Of a stretch of 64,000 nt of DNA, positions 11,639 through 23,655 are shown piece after piece (the first letter of the stretch is position 1; each line of letters opens with the position of its first letter). The stretch covers positions 9,424,938 to 9,488,937 of the forward strand of contig JAZAYU010000008.1 of the NCBI GenBank assembly GCA_038501625.1, given 5' to 3'. The notes below the pieces were generated by a model. It was not told the origin of the DNA. It worked only from the letters and a program-made list of their open reading frames with translations, and did not search any database. Position numbers and translations under genes: made by a program. Source of the stretch: Corbicula japonica. Its lineage: Eukaryota > Mollusca > Bivalvia > Venerida > Cyrenidae.

Positions 11639-13115
11639 GAAAAGGTGAAATATGCATATCAGGAATTGCCACATTCAGCCTCCCCACACAGTCAAGAAGA
11701 AGAGAGGGGGAGAGAGCATGGTTAATAAAATAATCAGTTTCAAAAAGGACGCCACTAACAAAAAACAAAAATGAGAACCCGAGGGGTTACCGCCTTGGAA
11801 CGGTCAGTGGCAAATCAAATCTGCTGGGGGTTTAAACCAGGTTCTAGGGTGCACCAACCTCACACTTGCCCCAACAGGTTCTCGTATCACAAGACAAGTA
11901 CAAATTGTCTTGGTGAAATAACTCCAACCCACCCATCAGCTCAACAATGTTGTATGCAAAAGCATACAAACATAAAAACATAAGAAGCTAATAGCATTGC
12001 AAAGCCAAAGGGCGGGTACTCAATGATCTTTCCGAGACCAGAGCATCTGGAGTAAAATCAGCAAGAACACGATGACAGGGATAAAAGAAACAAATCGAGC
12101 TTCTAGGTTCTTTTAAGAAAAGATTTCCCCATTAACCTTCATAAACTCTTAAACCCCTGCCACCGTCGTGCAATCAAAGAGGTAAGCATAATGATCAACT
12201 GTAGAAGGGTTAATCACTAGGCCTGCAGAGCGCTGTAAAATATCATGTTGGTAACCTTTCTTTTTAAATTTACAGATGGTTTTTACGAATAACCGGGAGA
12301 AATTAACACTGCCTTTTATCTTTTTAAGTTTATAAATTAAATCTCCATAAAAAACTGGTTGTGAAATACCTTGTTGCAAAAGTGATTTTAAACTGCATTT
12401 GTATTTATGAATTAAATCTGGGTATCGGCGATAAAACTTGCAAAAGGTTTTCCTTAATTTGTGATACCGATAACCTTGTTTTAAAAGTTTTTCTGTAATG
12501 CAAAGATTACGTTCATTGAAATCATTAACATTGTTGCAAGCTCTTGAAAAGCGAACAAGCTGTGAGATATAAACCCCATAAGATGTTGCACGGGGAACAT
12601 CGCCGTCTAAAAACGGAAAATTTACTATATTAAAATTAAAATCATCTCTTTTATCATAAATTTTAGTAGTGACATAACCATTTTCAATGGACAGATTTAG
12701 ATCGAGAAAGTTTGCTTGCTTTTCTGAAGTGTTCGCTTTGTTAAGTTGTAGTTCTTTAGGATAAATCTTATTAACAAGTAATGGAAAATGGTTATTGTCT
12801 ATATTTAATAAATCATCAAGGTACCTCGAGGTGTTGTTAAAAGCTGTAATTATATCATCTTGATGTTCAGTAGAAAGAGATAACATAAAGTCTCTTTCAT
12901 AACAGTATAAAAACAGATCAGCAACTAGGGGTGCACAATTAGTACCCATTGGGATGCCTATTACTTGTTTATAAATAGAGGTACCGAATCTAACATAAAT
13001 ATTATCTAGTAAGAAAGTTAGCGACTCTATAAGGTCTTGACAAGTCCATAAGGTATAATTATCATAAGAACCATCTGTAAAAAATGCCCTATGTTCATTA
13101 CAAGCGATGAAGGCT
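11639..13115 (-). mobile_element. Penelope-like element, copy 1 (5'-truncated)
   Basis: On the minus strand this element begins inside the reverse transcriptase gene near 13115, where similarity to the copy at 46.7-49.2 kb stops. It continues through the 3' UTR to the tail tatgcatatttcacctttt at 11639. 5' truncation is typical of target-primed retrotransposition. The 3' portion (11639-12148) contains the conserved non-coding block seen again at 29.7, 48.6-49.2, 51.1-51.6 and 63.2-63.8 kb. Confidence 0.88.
12149..13113 (-). pseudogene. Penelope-like reverse transcriptase, C-terminal part
   Basis: The frame is open from the truncation point to the stop at 12149 (about 321 codons). It contains RT motif B (GIPMGTNCAPLVADLFLY) and motif C (TSRYLDDLLNIDNN, the YxDD box), then a basic C-terminal segment (HKLRKTFCKFYRRYPDLIHK). 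The N-terminal half, with palm motif A (STYDFSTLYTSLPH in the other copy), is absent because of the truncation, so it cannot be an active polymerase. No GIY-YIG endonuclease is seen in the remaining part. It keeps the ~91-base segment that the 47-kb copy has lost, so it is the better guide to the C-terminal half. Confidence 0.88.
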
Positions 13116-13234
13116 TTATTTTATGAAAGGGTTACGTGTTTTTTTTTAAAGAAGAGTCATGATATTGGACATCTAGACCGCTGGCTAGGAACATTTTTGT
13201 GCCCCCCCCCCTCCTTGGGGAATTTTGTAGACAT

Positions 13235-13313
13235 GATTTTTCTGAAAGCCTGTTATGTCCCGGATATTTTGCAGTTTGTTTGCATTCTTGCGAGTGGGGC
13301 ATAAGGGTGTTAT
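13235..13313 (+). repeat. Dispersed repeat, inverted partner of 17868-17946
   Basis: From tttttctgaaagcct through gcgagtggggc this segment aligns over ~80 bases with the reverse complement of 17868-17946, at roughly three-quarters identity by eye. The pair flanks the AT-rich block between them. Confidence 0.6.
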
Positions 13314-13345
13314 GGAGGTTTTATATGTAACCACTAAATTTTGTA

Positions 13346-16300
13346 GAAAAATATATGGATTTTGAACCTGCAATTCTGTTCTATTCTAGCTGTGATTAAG
13401 CAAAACTTATATTTTTATATAAGGTTGAAGTATTCTTTTTGTATTGGTCTTATTTTCATTTCAAAACTTTTGCTCTAACCTAACATTTTTAGTGTATAAC
13501 CTACATAACCCTAAAAAGATTAAATTTAAGTCAGAAACTTACCTGTAGGATTTTTATTTGTAAGCAAGCTTAAGCAGTGTTATATGTTTTTGAAAGCTGC
13601 ATGACCAAACAAGATAAAACAGTTTGATTTTTATGAAAATTCTACCGGTAAAAGTAACAATTTCACCATAATCTGATATGTTACCTAATTGTTAATTCAA
13701 ACATAATATTCATGTTTTGGGATGACCAAGCATAGAATACAGTGTGTAATTGAATAATTGTGTTTGACAACTGTAAGTGTTCTTGAAATGTGCATGACTT
13801 CAAATTTTCAACATACATAACATATGTTACTCATGAAAATGAAGCTGATTTTATGTTATTATTATTTATTTTTGTATGATGTCGGTTAATATCTATTTGA
13901 AGAAATTAATTATGTATGCTCTGTGGAATTTTCGGATGTTAATTAGCCCTGAATAGATAGCTAATTGCATTGAAAGTCATTTTCTTAAACTAACATAAAT
14001 GATTGAAAGATTTCCCTAAAACTTATAATGTTATTAAAAATTAATCACTCTTATCATAACTCTACAAACATTTTAGATTAAATTATATAACAATAAATAT
14101 TAAATAGTTTATAATGTACAGTGTGTTATGTTTGTGGATTAAAATGGGAAAGAAAAATGTTTAAATTTGTCCATTTTAAACTTTCAAAATCTCCGTAACA
14201 TGTAATTCTTATATTACAATATTGACAAAGTACACAATATTGACGAAGTACAATTTATTTATGAATTAAATGATTACAGAAAAAGCCTAAAAGTATTTCT
14301 GAAAGTGAAAAGAGATTTCAACATGAGAGAAAAAATATTGCTTTGGGAAATATTAAACAAATTATTAATATGTTACTTAATTTAATTACAATTAAAAAAA
14401 ATGCTTAGAATAAAGAAAAAAAATTAAAAAATATTTCTGAACCTTGTTATAGTTTTTATTTAGTTAAACGCAGAGTCATTCATAATATGAATATGACATT
14501 TCCATAAACTTCTCTAACTAAAAGTAGACTTGAAATTTTCTGTTCTGGCCTTTTAGAGCAATAATAACTGATGTTACCATTAAATAAAACACGTGAAATA
14601 AGAAAATAAATTGTACTTAATGAATCATTTTTCCATTGTATAGCATAAGCTGCAGAATTACTTATGATGTTTGTAGAATAATATTGTAACAGCCCATAAT
14701 TAGTGTGAACGTAAGCTGAACTACGTCACTTAGCCATGTTGATAGCTTTATTGTTAGTTTGAAGAGAAAAAGAACGACCATCGACATCATACACATTTAT
14801 TTCAAGACAAATTGAACAGTCCACATATCATTAACCTCAAAAGTTTTACAATATTTTAATTGAAAATGCATTACTGTTGAATATCATCAGCACCAATACC
14901 TTAATTTCATTTTGTAACATAATTCTTATATATTACCTATATTTAACATGTTTAATACAGGATACATAAATTGCAGACAGTTGTTAACCTATATACTGGA
15001 TAAAGATACTGGTATATTTAAACAAAACTGGCAGTAATTTTAAACTGTTTTTATCACTGTAATCGTCATTTTACCTCATCCTACTTATGGTTTTATAGTG
15101 GCTAAGCATCAATTTAAGTTACTTTTATTGGATACATTTAAATTGCAAATAAAAAAAACTAATAAAAAAGGATATCATGAATAAAACTAAAATTTTCAAA
15201 CAGGATATTTTTAAAAAACACTTTTGCTTATCAAAAGCAAAATATTAAATACATTTTCATTACTGACTTGAATTTCCTATTTTCTTTGTTAGCTTTCTTT
15301 GAATACAATTGATCTAATTTTTCACTAAAATCACTACCTTTTATGAATATAATGGTAAATTAAAAAGGAAATTTCATCTAAAATATCTCCTTTACTAACT
15401 AAGAGCAGGCTGATGTTCGTTGGTTACTTTAAACACATTATGGTCACAATTTATCATGTAAGAAGGTATGTATTGTGCAGTTACTAAAATTGGTTAATAA
15501 TATCATTTGGGTAACATATTTAAAGATGGTGATTTATTACATAGTATTTAGTTTTATTTAAGTTGTGTGGCTATATAACCTTTATACCTTTATAATTCAG
15601 GAAGAAGTGTATTAAAAAACAATAACACTTAAACTTTAAATTTATAAACTATGAACGTAAGTATATAATATAACATATTACTTTAATGTTACGGATATTT
15701 ACGAAATGTTTAACAAAGTTTACATTTTAATCACACAGATGTCTTTAAGTGATTATTTATTTATAATTTTATTTATAGATAATGTCTTTCTTTTTCTTTC
15801 TTTTTGGTTGTTGGTATTTCCAAATATATGTAATTATTCACATACATTTAACAATAAGTGTGTCTTAAAGTGGCTGTTTTACATTTAAATACTATATTGT
15901 TATTAATATTAATATATTTAACAAATCAAACACAAATTACTTGCTTATGCAAGTAAGAAATGTTTCGTATATCTTATGATACTAGGTTTTGATGTTAAGT
16001 AACATATCTAAACTGTAAGTCACATTGAGTCACAAAAAATTGTCAATCTCAAGAAAATGCATAAAGAAATTAAAATCGTCATTATATAGTCACATCTATA
16101 TACAAGCCTATCTAAAACAAAAAACACATATATATTAAGATAACTTAAATAAATGTTACATGTTTAATTATTTGTAAAAGTTAAATGCTTTCTATTTACA
16201 AATTTAGAAGTTAAAATGTAAATCTTATCCAAAAATTTATATCGTAAAATGCAGTCGGAAAATTGAAATTGTTAAGCTTAGGGCATATTTCTAAACATAT

Positions 16301-17226
16301 TTGAAACATAAGCACGTAATGATGTACTCAATTGGAATTAAAGTTAGAACAAAAAAACTTACGTAATCTCTTGTATCAAGAATACATTGTAAGTTTTTTT
16401 TAGTAAAATATAATAATTCAATAAACTGTTATTCTTTAATTATATTTTGACAAACAAGAGCGCAACAATTGGAACGAATTCGGGATTTTATTAACTGATC
16501 GAAAAAAAATGGATCATAAATTTTATTGTACCCCTCCCAATAAATGACGCGTTGTAAAAACAAAGTTATGACAGATCAGTAATAAATATGTTTTATGGCT
16601 TATTTCCTGTACCGTGCATAACAAGGTAAATGGTTTCTGTAAACTATGAACCTAGCGAATGCATCGATTCAGTGATTTTTAAAGTGTACCGATTGGTTTT
16701 TCGGTGTAATACTATATAGAAATCGAGAAAAGGCTACACAATTCTGCCGCTTTTTTATTATGACTGAATGTGTAAATTCTTTAATGTATTAAGTTTACAC
16801 ACCGTTCCACCAGTTTTACACAATATAAAAATTGCTTTCCTACAAAATAAATTTCTTCACTAGTGCAATAATAAAGTTGAAATGGAACAGGCAGAAGTTA
16901 AATATCGCGGGGCTTAGGATTGTAGAATAAATAAAATAATCGGACATCTATATGCCCAAATCCAAATTAAAGAACTCGGCACTAGTTGCACAGAACTGAT
17001 AAAAACGAAGACATTGTAGAACGTATATTAATACGGTCGACTCAAGCCTGTGTGTAACGTTTGTAATATAGGAAAAACTTATATTAGCATTAAATACTCG
17101 AAATTTCCCTTAATTATAAATTATTGAATACTAGTTTTGTTATGTATAAAACTCTCAGAGATTTTTTATTATCAAGATTATTTATTGCTTATTTATTTCT
17201 TCGTGTTACCTGCGTGTTTATTTCTC
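13346..17226. other. Gene-free, strongly AT-rich block
   Basis: Nearly 3.9 kb with clearly higher AT content than the rest of the window, only very short open frames (the longest about 60 codons, 15706-15888), no RNA gene and no clear repeats. It is flanked by the inverted repeat pair at 13235 and 17868 and ends at a LINE remnant. Confidence 0.6.
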
Positions 17227-17510
17227 TCAAATCTTTAGCTTTACAATTTTTGTAATTTTGAAAATATTGCTTTTACTTTCTGATTTCATTAATCTATTAA
17301 ATTTATCAATTGTTGGCCAAAAATTTCTTCCTATATGTTCGTTTCTAATATTCGTGTAATAGGGGAATATTAACAAAAAGTGGTATTCGTTTTCTATCAT
17401 TTTATAATTACAGCATTTAAAGATTCTGTTTTCCCTTGTAACACCCGTGTACCTTCCAGTTTCAATATTTAAGATGCAACTATTATGAAACGAACTGAAT
17501 GCTTAATGAT
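17227..17510 (-). pseudogene. Non-LTR retrotransposon (LINE) ORF2 C-terminal remnant
   Basis: The minus strand has about 94 codons open to a TGA at 17227-17229. They read like the cysteine/histidine tail after the reverse transcriptase of LINEs: SCILNIETGRYTGV, then ENRIFKCCN, then IENEYHFLLIFPYYTNIR. Family knowledge: this is the conserved 'IETGR...C..C...DE.HFL..C..Y...R' tail. One expected Cys before the Pro is Phe here. Upstream there is a stop and no RT domain, so it is a fragment. The clade cannot be assigned by eye. Confidence 0.75.
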
Positions 17511-17867
17511 GAAACAATTTTGTGCTTTTTATTGGTTTTCCACTCCGGCGCAAATGACAAATTTTATTGACCCTAGACTTCGTTAATCTCCGATAATCTG
17601 ACGACTGATAAGAAGGGCAGATAATTGACAATACCACATAGTCAACGCCGTACACTCTCCCTTTATGGGATGATGAGCAAAGTGCTATGTTACTGTTTTA
17701 GACCCATACCTTAGGTTGCAGATGTTTTATTGCATAAAAAGTTAAAAAAAAACATCTTTCTGGTGTAGAAAAATAAGTTTTCTTTAAAAACTTTTATTAT
17801 TGCCAAATATTTCTTATTTACAAAGAAATTTCTCAAAGGTAACATATTCAAACAAGCGTAACGGTAA

Positions 17868-17946
17868 AACGCCCCACTCGCCAGAGTGCAAACAAATTGC
17901 AAAATACGTAGAATGGTAAAGGCTTTCAGAAAAACAGGGGGGTCTA
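17868..17946 (-). repeat. Dispersed repeat, inverted partner of 13235-13313
   Basis: See the partner entry. Shared words include tttttctgaaagcct, ttgca-tttgtttgca and gcgagtggggc, on the opposite strand to the 13.2-kb copy. Confidence 0.6.
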
Positions 17947-18119
17947 TTGGCATTGGTAGCTCAAGGTCTAATCTGTTTTTAATTCCATATAGAAATTAAC
18001 TGTAGGAATGGAACCGAATATTTAAACATTCGAAAATTTGACGTCGAATTTTGATTAGGGGCATGCTTTAGATTCATAGCAATCACTAACATAATGTAAC
18101 AGGAATTGATTTAAAACTT

Positions 18120-18720
18120 TAACAAAAAATAAGTGAAAAAATGGCATAAGTTGGTAAAAGTAATTTTAGATTATGTTGGTGAAAATGTATTTCAAGTTTG
18201 AAGTTGATATCTGAAGATGTTTCAAAGTTATGTGTATAAAATCTTTAACACAAAATCTAAGTGAAAAAAGGGCATAATTTCCCAAATATTTGTAATAAAG
18301 TTATGGGTCTTGCTGTTGATGATGTAGATTATGATGGTGAATATATATTGCAAGTTTCAAGCTTTTATCTAAAGTAGTTTCCAAGTTATGAACCAAGTGC
18401 ATATTCTGGTTAACACTTAAGTAAAAAAGGGCAATATTAAAAATGAAAAGTGTTTGTATGTTATTGGTCTTGTTGGTAATGATGTAGATTTTAATGGAGA
18501 ATATATATTCTAAGATTGATATCTTAAGTAGCTTTTAAGATTTTAAGTGCATCTTTTTGGTATAAGCAAAATTCAGGGTAAAAAGGGGCATACATTAAAA
18601 AGTATTAGTAGCAGAGTTATAGTTCTTGTTGGTAATAATGTAGATTTTGATAGTGAATATATATTTCAAGTTTCAAGTTCATATCTCATGTAGTTTCAAA
18701 GTTATTGGACTCATGCAAAT
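18120..18720 (+). repeat. Degenerate ~155-bp tandem repeat, 4 units
   Basis: Each unit contains a 'gggcata' word, 'gttat-gt/gtcttg-tg-t', 'gatgtagattatgatggtga' and 'aatatatattgcaagtttcaa'. Units start near 18140, 18272, 18427 and 18584. Several indels separate the units. The array lies immediately downstream of cGLR 2 and may be in its 3' flank. Confidence 0.75.
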
Positions 18721-18900
18721 TTTGTAGGATAGCTCCCCTTTTTTACGAATAGTCAAGATAAAAATTGTCAATTATTAAATCAGCGTCGTTCTCTGTTCTG
18801 ATCGGCGGTTTAAGTCTAACGATATGTCTGATTTTAAATTATTAAATCCTTTAATTACGATGGTCAGACGACGTCAGAGATAACTTTGGCACTTTCAGTT

Positions 18901-20376
18901 CTATGATAAAAATATCTTCAGTCGTTGATTAAATAATTTGATGACCGTCATTACATCTGTCAAAAACACGGATGTCCACTCTGGTACAATAATATTCAGC
19001 AGACGTAATCTTATTTCAAAAAAGCTTGTGTCCTTGAAATACTCCCAAAGTATATCCATTAGTACTGTGGAGTGCATAAATGCACCCATATTGGTCACAC
19101 GTGTACATGCAACGTTGTCGAGCAGATAAAGCTTTTCAATCGCATCTCTTTTCGTCCCAAAGAAGTCTATATCGCAATGTGTCATACCCAACAGAAAGAC
19201 ATACTTTTTGAATATGTTAAGCTCGTAGAAGATACGAGTCCTATTTGCAAGTAAAAAAGACAACTTCGCAATAAGTCGTTTCTTGGAGTCTACAGTAAGT
19301 CTTGCAGCAATGAGATTCCGTTCAGGAATAATATAGTTAGGTAAGTGATTGTTCTGTAAGCATAATTTCAAAAACAACAATGCCGCGGCTACCTGATCAA
19401 GTAAGGACTGAGGAACAAACAAATCCGAATGATATAGCTCACATACCCACAATACCACATTTTTCATGATGTATGATGAAATTGCTGTATCTTCCGAACT
19501 AAGAAGTTCTTTACATATCATTTTTAAAATAACAAATAACTTCGCTTGTGTGGCATTTAGGCCCCTTACAAGCTTTTGTTCCGCAGTCACATATGAAACT
19601 CGCCATTCAAGGTTAGGATTTTCACTTCCTACAGACCCTACTGGCACTATGTATCCTTCGCTTTGAGCAACATCTTCCATCACACACATGTCTGGCCATC
19701 GGTTGTATCTCGGTCGCTGCTTCCACTGTTCAAGAAATTTGGAAGTGTATAAATAAATTGCGTAAACATTATCTGTACTAAGGGAGAGACCTGCTGGTCC
19801 GCATTGAACAGTAAAAGATTTCGTTGCGGCTGGGCCGTTGAAACCTGTATCATCTTCACTCATGTAGTCATACATTGAAAATGACAACGCTGAACTAATT
19901 TGATTCCAGTAGTTTCTGAAAATTGTACTAGAGACAAATGGTGATCCAGAATCGTTTTGGTAAGACAATGACTTAGAACAGAATAATCCCATAACTGAAT
20001 TCGCACGCAGGTTTTCAGCAACCACTTTGACATATCCGGGAGGTGTTCTATCATTGTATTCCGTCTTCAAAACGCTGAACTCTCTTAAGTCACCAGGTTC
20101 ATCTACACATACAATATTGTCATCAACGAACATAACATCATAATCACCTTGGAAGGGAAGAGACACACCCTCAGATTTACTTCCAGTTGATATAACACAC
20201 CTACCTTCTGCAGTAGGAACACGCGGAAAATGTGACATGATCATGGAACATAATTTGTCATACTCCTGTATTCGGAAAGTTCTAATATCTTCACTATATC
20301 CGACTCTGTCCAACAAAAAACAAATTGCTGTAGACATTTGTCTTCTATTTTCATTTTCTGTTTTGCAACTGTCCAT
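18901..20376 (-). CDS. cGAS-like receptor 2 (Mab-21/nucleotidyltransferase protein)
   Basis: A 491-aa paralogue of the gene at 6583-8040. Seen: STGSKSEG at 63-70, acids D78 and D80 in GDYDVMFVDD, and a third candidate acid D202 in STDNVYAIYLY. The C-terminal half has EWRVSYVTAEQKLVRGL, SSYIMKNVVLWVCEL and LPNYIIPERNL. It has an uninterrupted single coding exon, with the stop TAG at 18901-18903. By eye it is closest to copy 1 in the shared sequence after the active site (DDNIVCVDEPG-L-EFS-LKTEYND). Role by family: cytosolic sensor that makes a nucleotide second messenger when ligand binds; ligand and product unknown. An AG preceded by pyrimidines lies ~38 bases upstream of the ATG, so a 5' exon is possible but less clear than for copy 3. 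Confidence 0.9.
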   Translation of the reverse strand: MDSCKTENENRRQMSTAICFLLDRVGYSEDIRTFRIQEYDKLCSMIMSHFPRVPTAEGRCVISTGSKSEGVSLPFQGDYDVMFVDDNIVCVDEPGDLREFSVLKTEYNDRTPPGYVKVVAENLRANSVMGLFCSKSLSYQNDSGSPFVSSTIFRNYWNQISSALSFSMYDYMSEDDTGFNGPAATKSFTVQCGPAGLSLSTDNVYAIYLYTSKFLEQWKQRPRYNRWPDMCVMEDVAQSEGYIVPVGSVGSENPNLEWRVSYVTAEQKLVRGLNATQAKLFVILKMICKELLSSEDTAISSYIMKNVVLWVCELYHSDLFVPQSLLDQVAAALLFLKLCLQNNHLPNYIIPERNLIAARLTVDSKKRLIAKLSFLLANRTRIFYELNIFKKYVFLLGMTHCDIDFFGTKRDAIEKLYLLDNVACTRVTNMGAFMHSTVLMDILWEYFKDTSFFEIRLRLLNIIVPEWTSVFLTDVMTVIKLFNQRLKIFLS

Positions 20377-20920
20377 TTTGACGAAAATTAATAAAGAAAC
20401 CGAAATCTATACAGACTTAGACAGTTTTACAAATCAGTTATTTTTTGTAAAATGCTTAGTGACTCCCAGACTTGTACTTTGCGATCCTAAATATACTCCA
20501 ACGATATCATTAAAATCAACTCCACTAATATCTTAAAGCAAGCATATTTCAACCGGAAGTACAATACCATTTTATCTAAAGAGTTGTCAAGTAACGGAAT
20601 TTGGTGAAAGTTCTGACGACATGAATATGTTTCTTTGCACGTTATCCGATGTATTAATACAAATATATTAAGGGAACGATTAAGACTACGTTCTGATTTC
20701 TCCTCCAACCATAAGGTCATCCGAAAATCTGTGGCATCGGTTGGTCAAACTAATCTTTAGTCTTTGACGTCTGATAACTTGCACGAGGCTTGATTCTTTC
20801 ACTGCGCACGCCCCTTCCTCAGTGGACAATCACTGATAACGACTAAGTAAGAATTAAGCATGTGGTAAGACCCCTGAAAATAAAATAAAAATATATAAAA
20901 ATTAAAAAAATAAGTATAGG
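20377..20920. other. Upstream flank of cGLR 2
   Basis: About 540 bases with no gene and no repeat recognised. It would hold the promoter and any 5' noncoding exon of the minus-strand cGLR gene. Confidence 0.4.
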
Positions 20921-21020
20921 TTATAGCTTATTTTGAGGCTTGTATGAAAATTAAACGGTCAGGCCCAGCGCAGCTGGGCGACCGTTTAATTTTTCATACA
21001 AGCCTCAAAATAAACTATAA
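20921..21020. repeat. Near-perfect 100-nt foldback hairpin
   Basis: Arms 20921-20960 and 20980-21020 are reverse complements over ~40 bases with one mismatch and one single-base bulge (ttttgaggcttgtatgaaaa pairs with ttttcatacaagcctcaaaa). Between them gcccag and ctgggc pair again to extend the stem. No coding frame. It could be a compact MITE, or a transcribed hairpin if it falls within a cGLR transcript. Confidence 0.85.
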
Positions 21021-21511
21021 CGTATATAATGGTCGAAATTATTTTTGTAACTGACAAAACAGTCGCCGCCTAAATAACCATAAATGGGTATGCAAAAATC
21101 AGTAGTCAAAGTGAAAGTAGTTTTGTCATTCAATGGCCCGTAAACATTCTGAGAGAGTATTTCAGAAAGTGAATTATGAAATTTCTTTATCTGAAAACAC
21201 CATGTGAACATAACTGATTCTCAGGAAAAAAACCTGTGTAGCAGTCCATCATTGCTTTGAGTAGCAAGGTTTCAACCGTGGAAGTTCCATTTTACCCTTT
21301 ATTCATTAAGAAAAATTTTATTTCCGGATCAACGGGCTCATCCGTGTAGTATGATCACGACCGACACTTCTCCCTGTTAGATTCACTAGGTTATTTGTGA
21401 CAAATAAGTGTAAAATACTGATCAGATGACATTGATTTAATAGGTGATCTTGATCTTAACTGGTCGCCTATGTGATAACAGACGTATATATGAAATAAAG
21501 AGTTAAGAAAT

Positions 21512-21800
21512 TTAAGGTATCGCAAACATTGCAAATGGCGAAATCAGGCTAAAATTTCAAAAATGAATTTTGGGGGAATACTTCTTGCCACCTAGATTTT
21601 AGTAAATAAATGTATTTAGCTATGGATGTAGTAAATGTTTGCAAGCTCAGTTTAGTCTAATTCATGTTCTAATTACCAAGCACATACTAAAACAAAAGAA
21701 AAACCATTTGCATGAGAACTCTGAAATAAGTATTTCCCCCAAAATTCATTCTTGAAATTTTAGCTAGTTTTCGCCATTTGCAATGTTTGCGACCTCTTAA
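21512..21800. mobile_element. MITE with ~70-bp TIRs and TTAA target duplication
   Basis: Left arm 21516-21583 and right arm 21728-21796 are imperfect reverse complements (shared core cgcaaacattgcaaatggcg). The sequence TTAA lies directly outside both ends (21512-21515 and 21797-21800). The 281-bp element with TTAA duplication and ends GGTATCGC/GAGGTCGC fits a piggyBac-type non-autonomous element. The interior has no coding frame. Confidence 0.75.
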
Positions 21801-21962
21801 GAAGATTATCATAAGCAAAACAAGTCAAAGCTAAAATATTTATAAGATTTTCCCTTTTCAGACTTTCTAAGTCACGCCTCCTTGAACACTGTAGAAGATC
21901 GTCGACAAACTATACATGTTTATCAATAAATGTTCGAACAATATTATAGAGGAAATAGACCT

Positions 21963-22020
21963 ATAATAAACACATTTCAGACGCGCGACTTTATGAGAAT
22001 TTAGGTTCGAAATATTTCAA
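21963..22020 (+). repeat. Dispersed repeat, copy 2 of 2
   Basis: Matches 4255-4312 (aataaacacatttcagacgc, then ttatgaga-ttta-gttcgaaa). Confidence 0.6.
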
Positions 22021-22084
22021 TACTGCTTTGTCATTGGCTCAAAAATAATTTCAACCATTATATAAAATTATGGTATCCCAGATT

Positions 22085-22430
22085 CGCTCTTTCGAAAATG
22101 ATAAAGCACAGAAAACTACTATAGTTGAATTAAGATGTAGATTTTCAGCAGTCACTTGGGTATATACATATAGCCGAGAGGTGCCCGAACACAATATACC
22201 GACTAAAGGTTTCGTCAGTAAACATTAATGTAATCATAAACAACCATTCATTAACTTGGAAGTGAAACATCTTTATTATAACTTCCGGGTCTGAATAACA
22301 CACATTCTGGAATTTACAGAACGAGTAAGTATCGGTCGTATTCCTGCATTTTGAACCTACATGTGCCATCACCATATCCTTTAAAACCAATTCATGAACA
22401 CATACATGCCTTCCTGTTTTTATTTCATTC
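22085..22430 (-). pseudogene. cGAS-like receptor pseudogene, N-terminal fragment
   Basis: Reading the minus strand from 22430, several words align in order with the N-terminal coding region of copies 1-3. Seen: GYGDGTCRFKMQEYDR (copy 1: GYDDDMCMFRIQEYDR), then CAGACCCGGAAGTTATAA where the GSKSEG codons should be, then TGTTTCACTTCCAAG (copy 1: VSLPFQ), later TACTGACGAAACCT (VDEP), and gctgaaaatcta...aattcaactatag (AENLKLNST). Multiple stops and frameshifts interrupt it, the active site is destroyed, and the C-terminal two thirds are not present. It has the same orientation as the three intact genes. Confidence 0.75.
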
Positions 22431-23655
22431 GTCAATCTCTAATTTCTCTGTATTAAAAACCCATCTGTCACGGTAAATTGATCGGATCCGTTTTCCTTTG
22501 CATCACTTTTTTTTCAAATACAGGTAAGGTCGACTACTAACACAGACAAATTGATTCCTTTATCATATACACATAAACTCAATATGCTGTTTAACATAGA
22601 ATGTATTTATTAAACTAACATCATTTATGTATAGTGTTACTATGTCACAAAACTATCTGCATCAGTGATATTGAACGTTACTATAAACACATAACACTTC
22701 AGCGGCAGATGTTGGCTCATGCAGAAGTAGAGCGGCGAACGGAAAAATACTGCACTCTTTAACACAAGCATTAAACTTTCCACAAGTGTTTTTTTTTCAG
22801 TATAACACCTACTATTTCAATGAATTCAAACGTGAGATCATATTACATGTATTTCTTTCAAGTTTACCTCTATATTTGTGCTTTCTTATTGTTTAGGTGA
22901 AAATGTGGAAGATTTCTATCTCAAATGAGCATGATTTTAGATGCATTTCTGCCCATCTACATAAGCAATGGGCAATATATTCAAAGCTATAACTTTTACA
23001 CATTTATAATGGTCACGTGTGGCTGATAAGAAAATAAAGCAGGGATCTATGATGCGTTCGGTAACACAGTCTAATGTCTACGGGCTATGTAGAATACTAG
23101 CTAAGATCCCTATTCATTATGGTAAATGATCATGTCCCCTTGCCGTTTTCCTGTACTTCTGTCGTGTAATAATGAGTGGTGTTGCAGTCGATGCAAAAGG
23201 GATTCAATTAATTTTGTCTCAGTCATATTTGTCGGCCGTTGGTCGTAGACCGTTGGTAATCGGTATGTGAGCGATGTCCCAACCTCGGTCCTCGATCAAT
23301 TAGTCCTTAACACATCTGTCATAGCAACAAGCGGAGACCGTGCATACCCCTGCTGATAATCGGACGGTGTGTAACTCCAGACAGTCGGATACTCTTCACC
23401 GATCATCATACAATGCTCGGACGGTGACTGGGCGGTGAGTTAGATATCGAAAGATTATTGGCCGGCCATCTTACAGGCATTTTAGGATGCCCGGGCGATG
23501 GTCGTTCGAAGTAATTTGAAACCCCGTGGCCGATGGAGATTCTTTCGGACAAGAAGTATAAAATAACCACCATGCCTAATAGGTCAATCAATCACAATGC
23601 TTTTGGCACCGAGATATCTTAGATTAACCATGCTGCAGCAACTCTTCGCCCAATC
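22431..23655. other. Intergenic, no gene recognised
   Basis: The first 750 bases are AT-rich. From about 23220 GC content rises toward the transposase remnant. A 61-codon minus frame at 23406-23591 has no recognisable feature. Confidence 0.45.
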
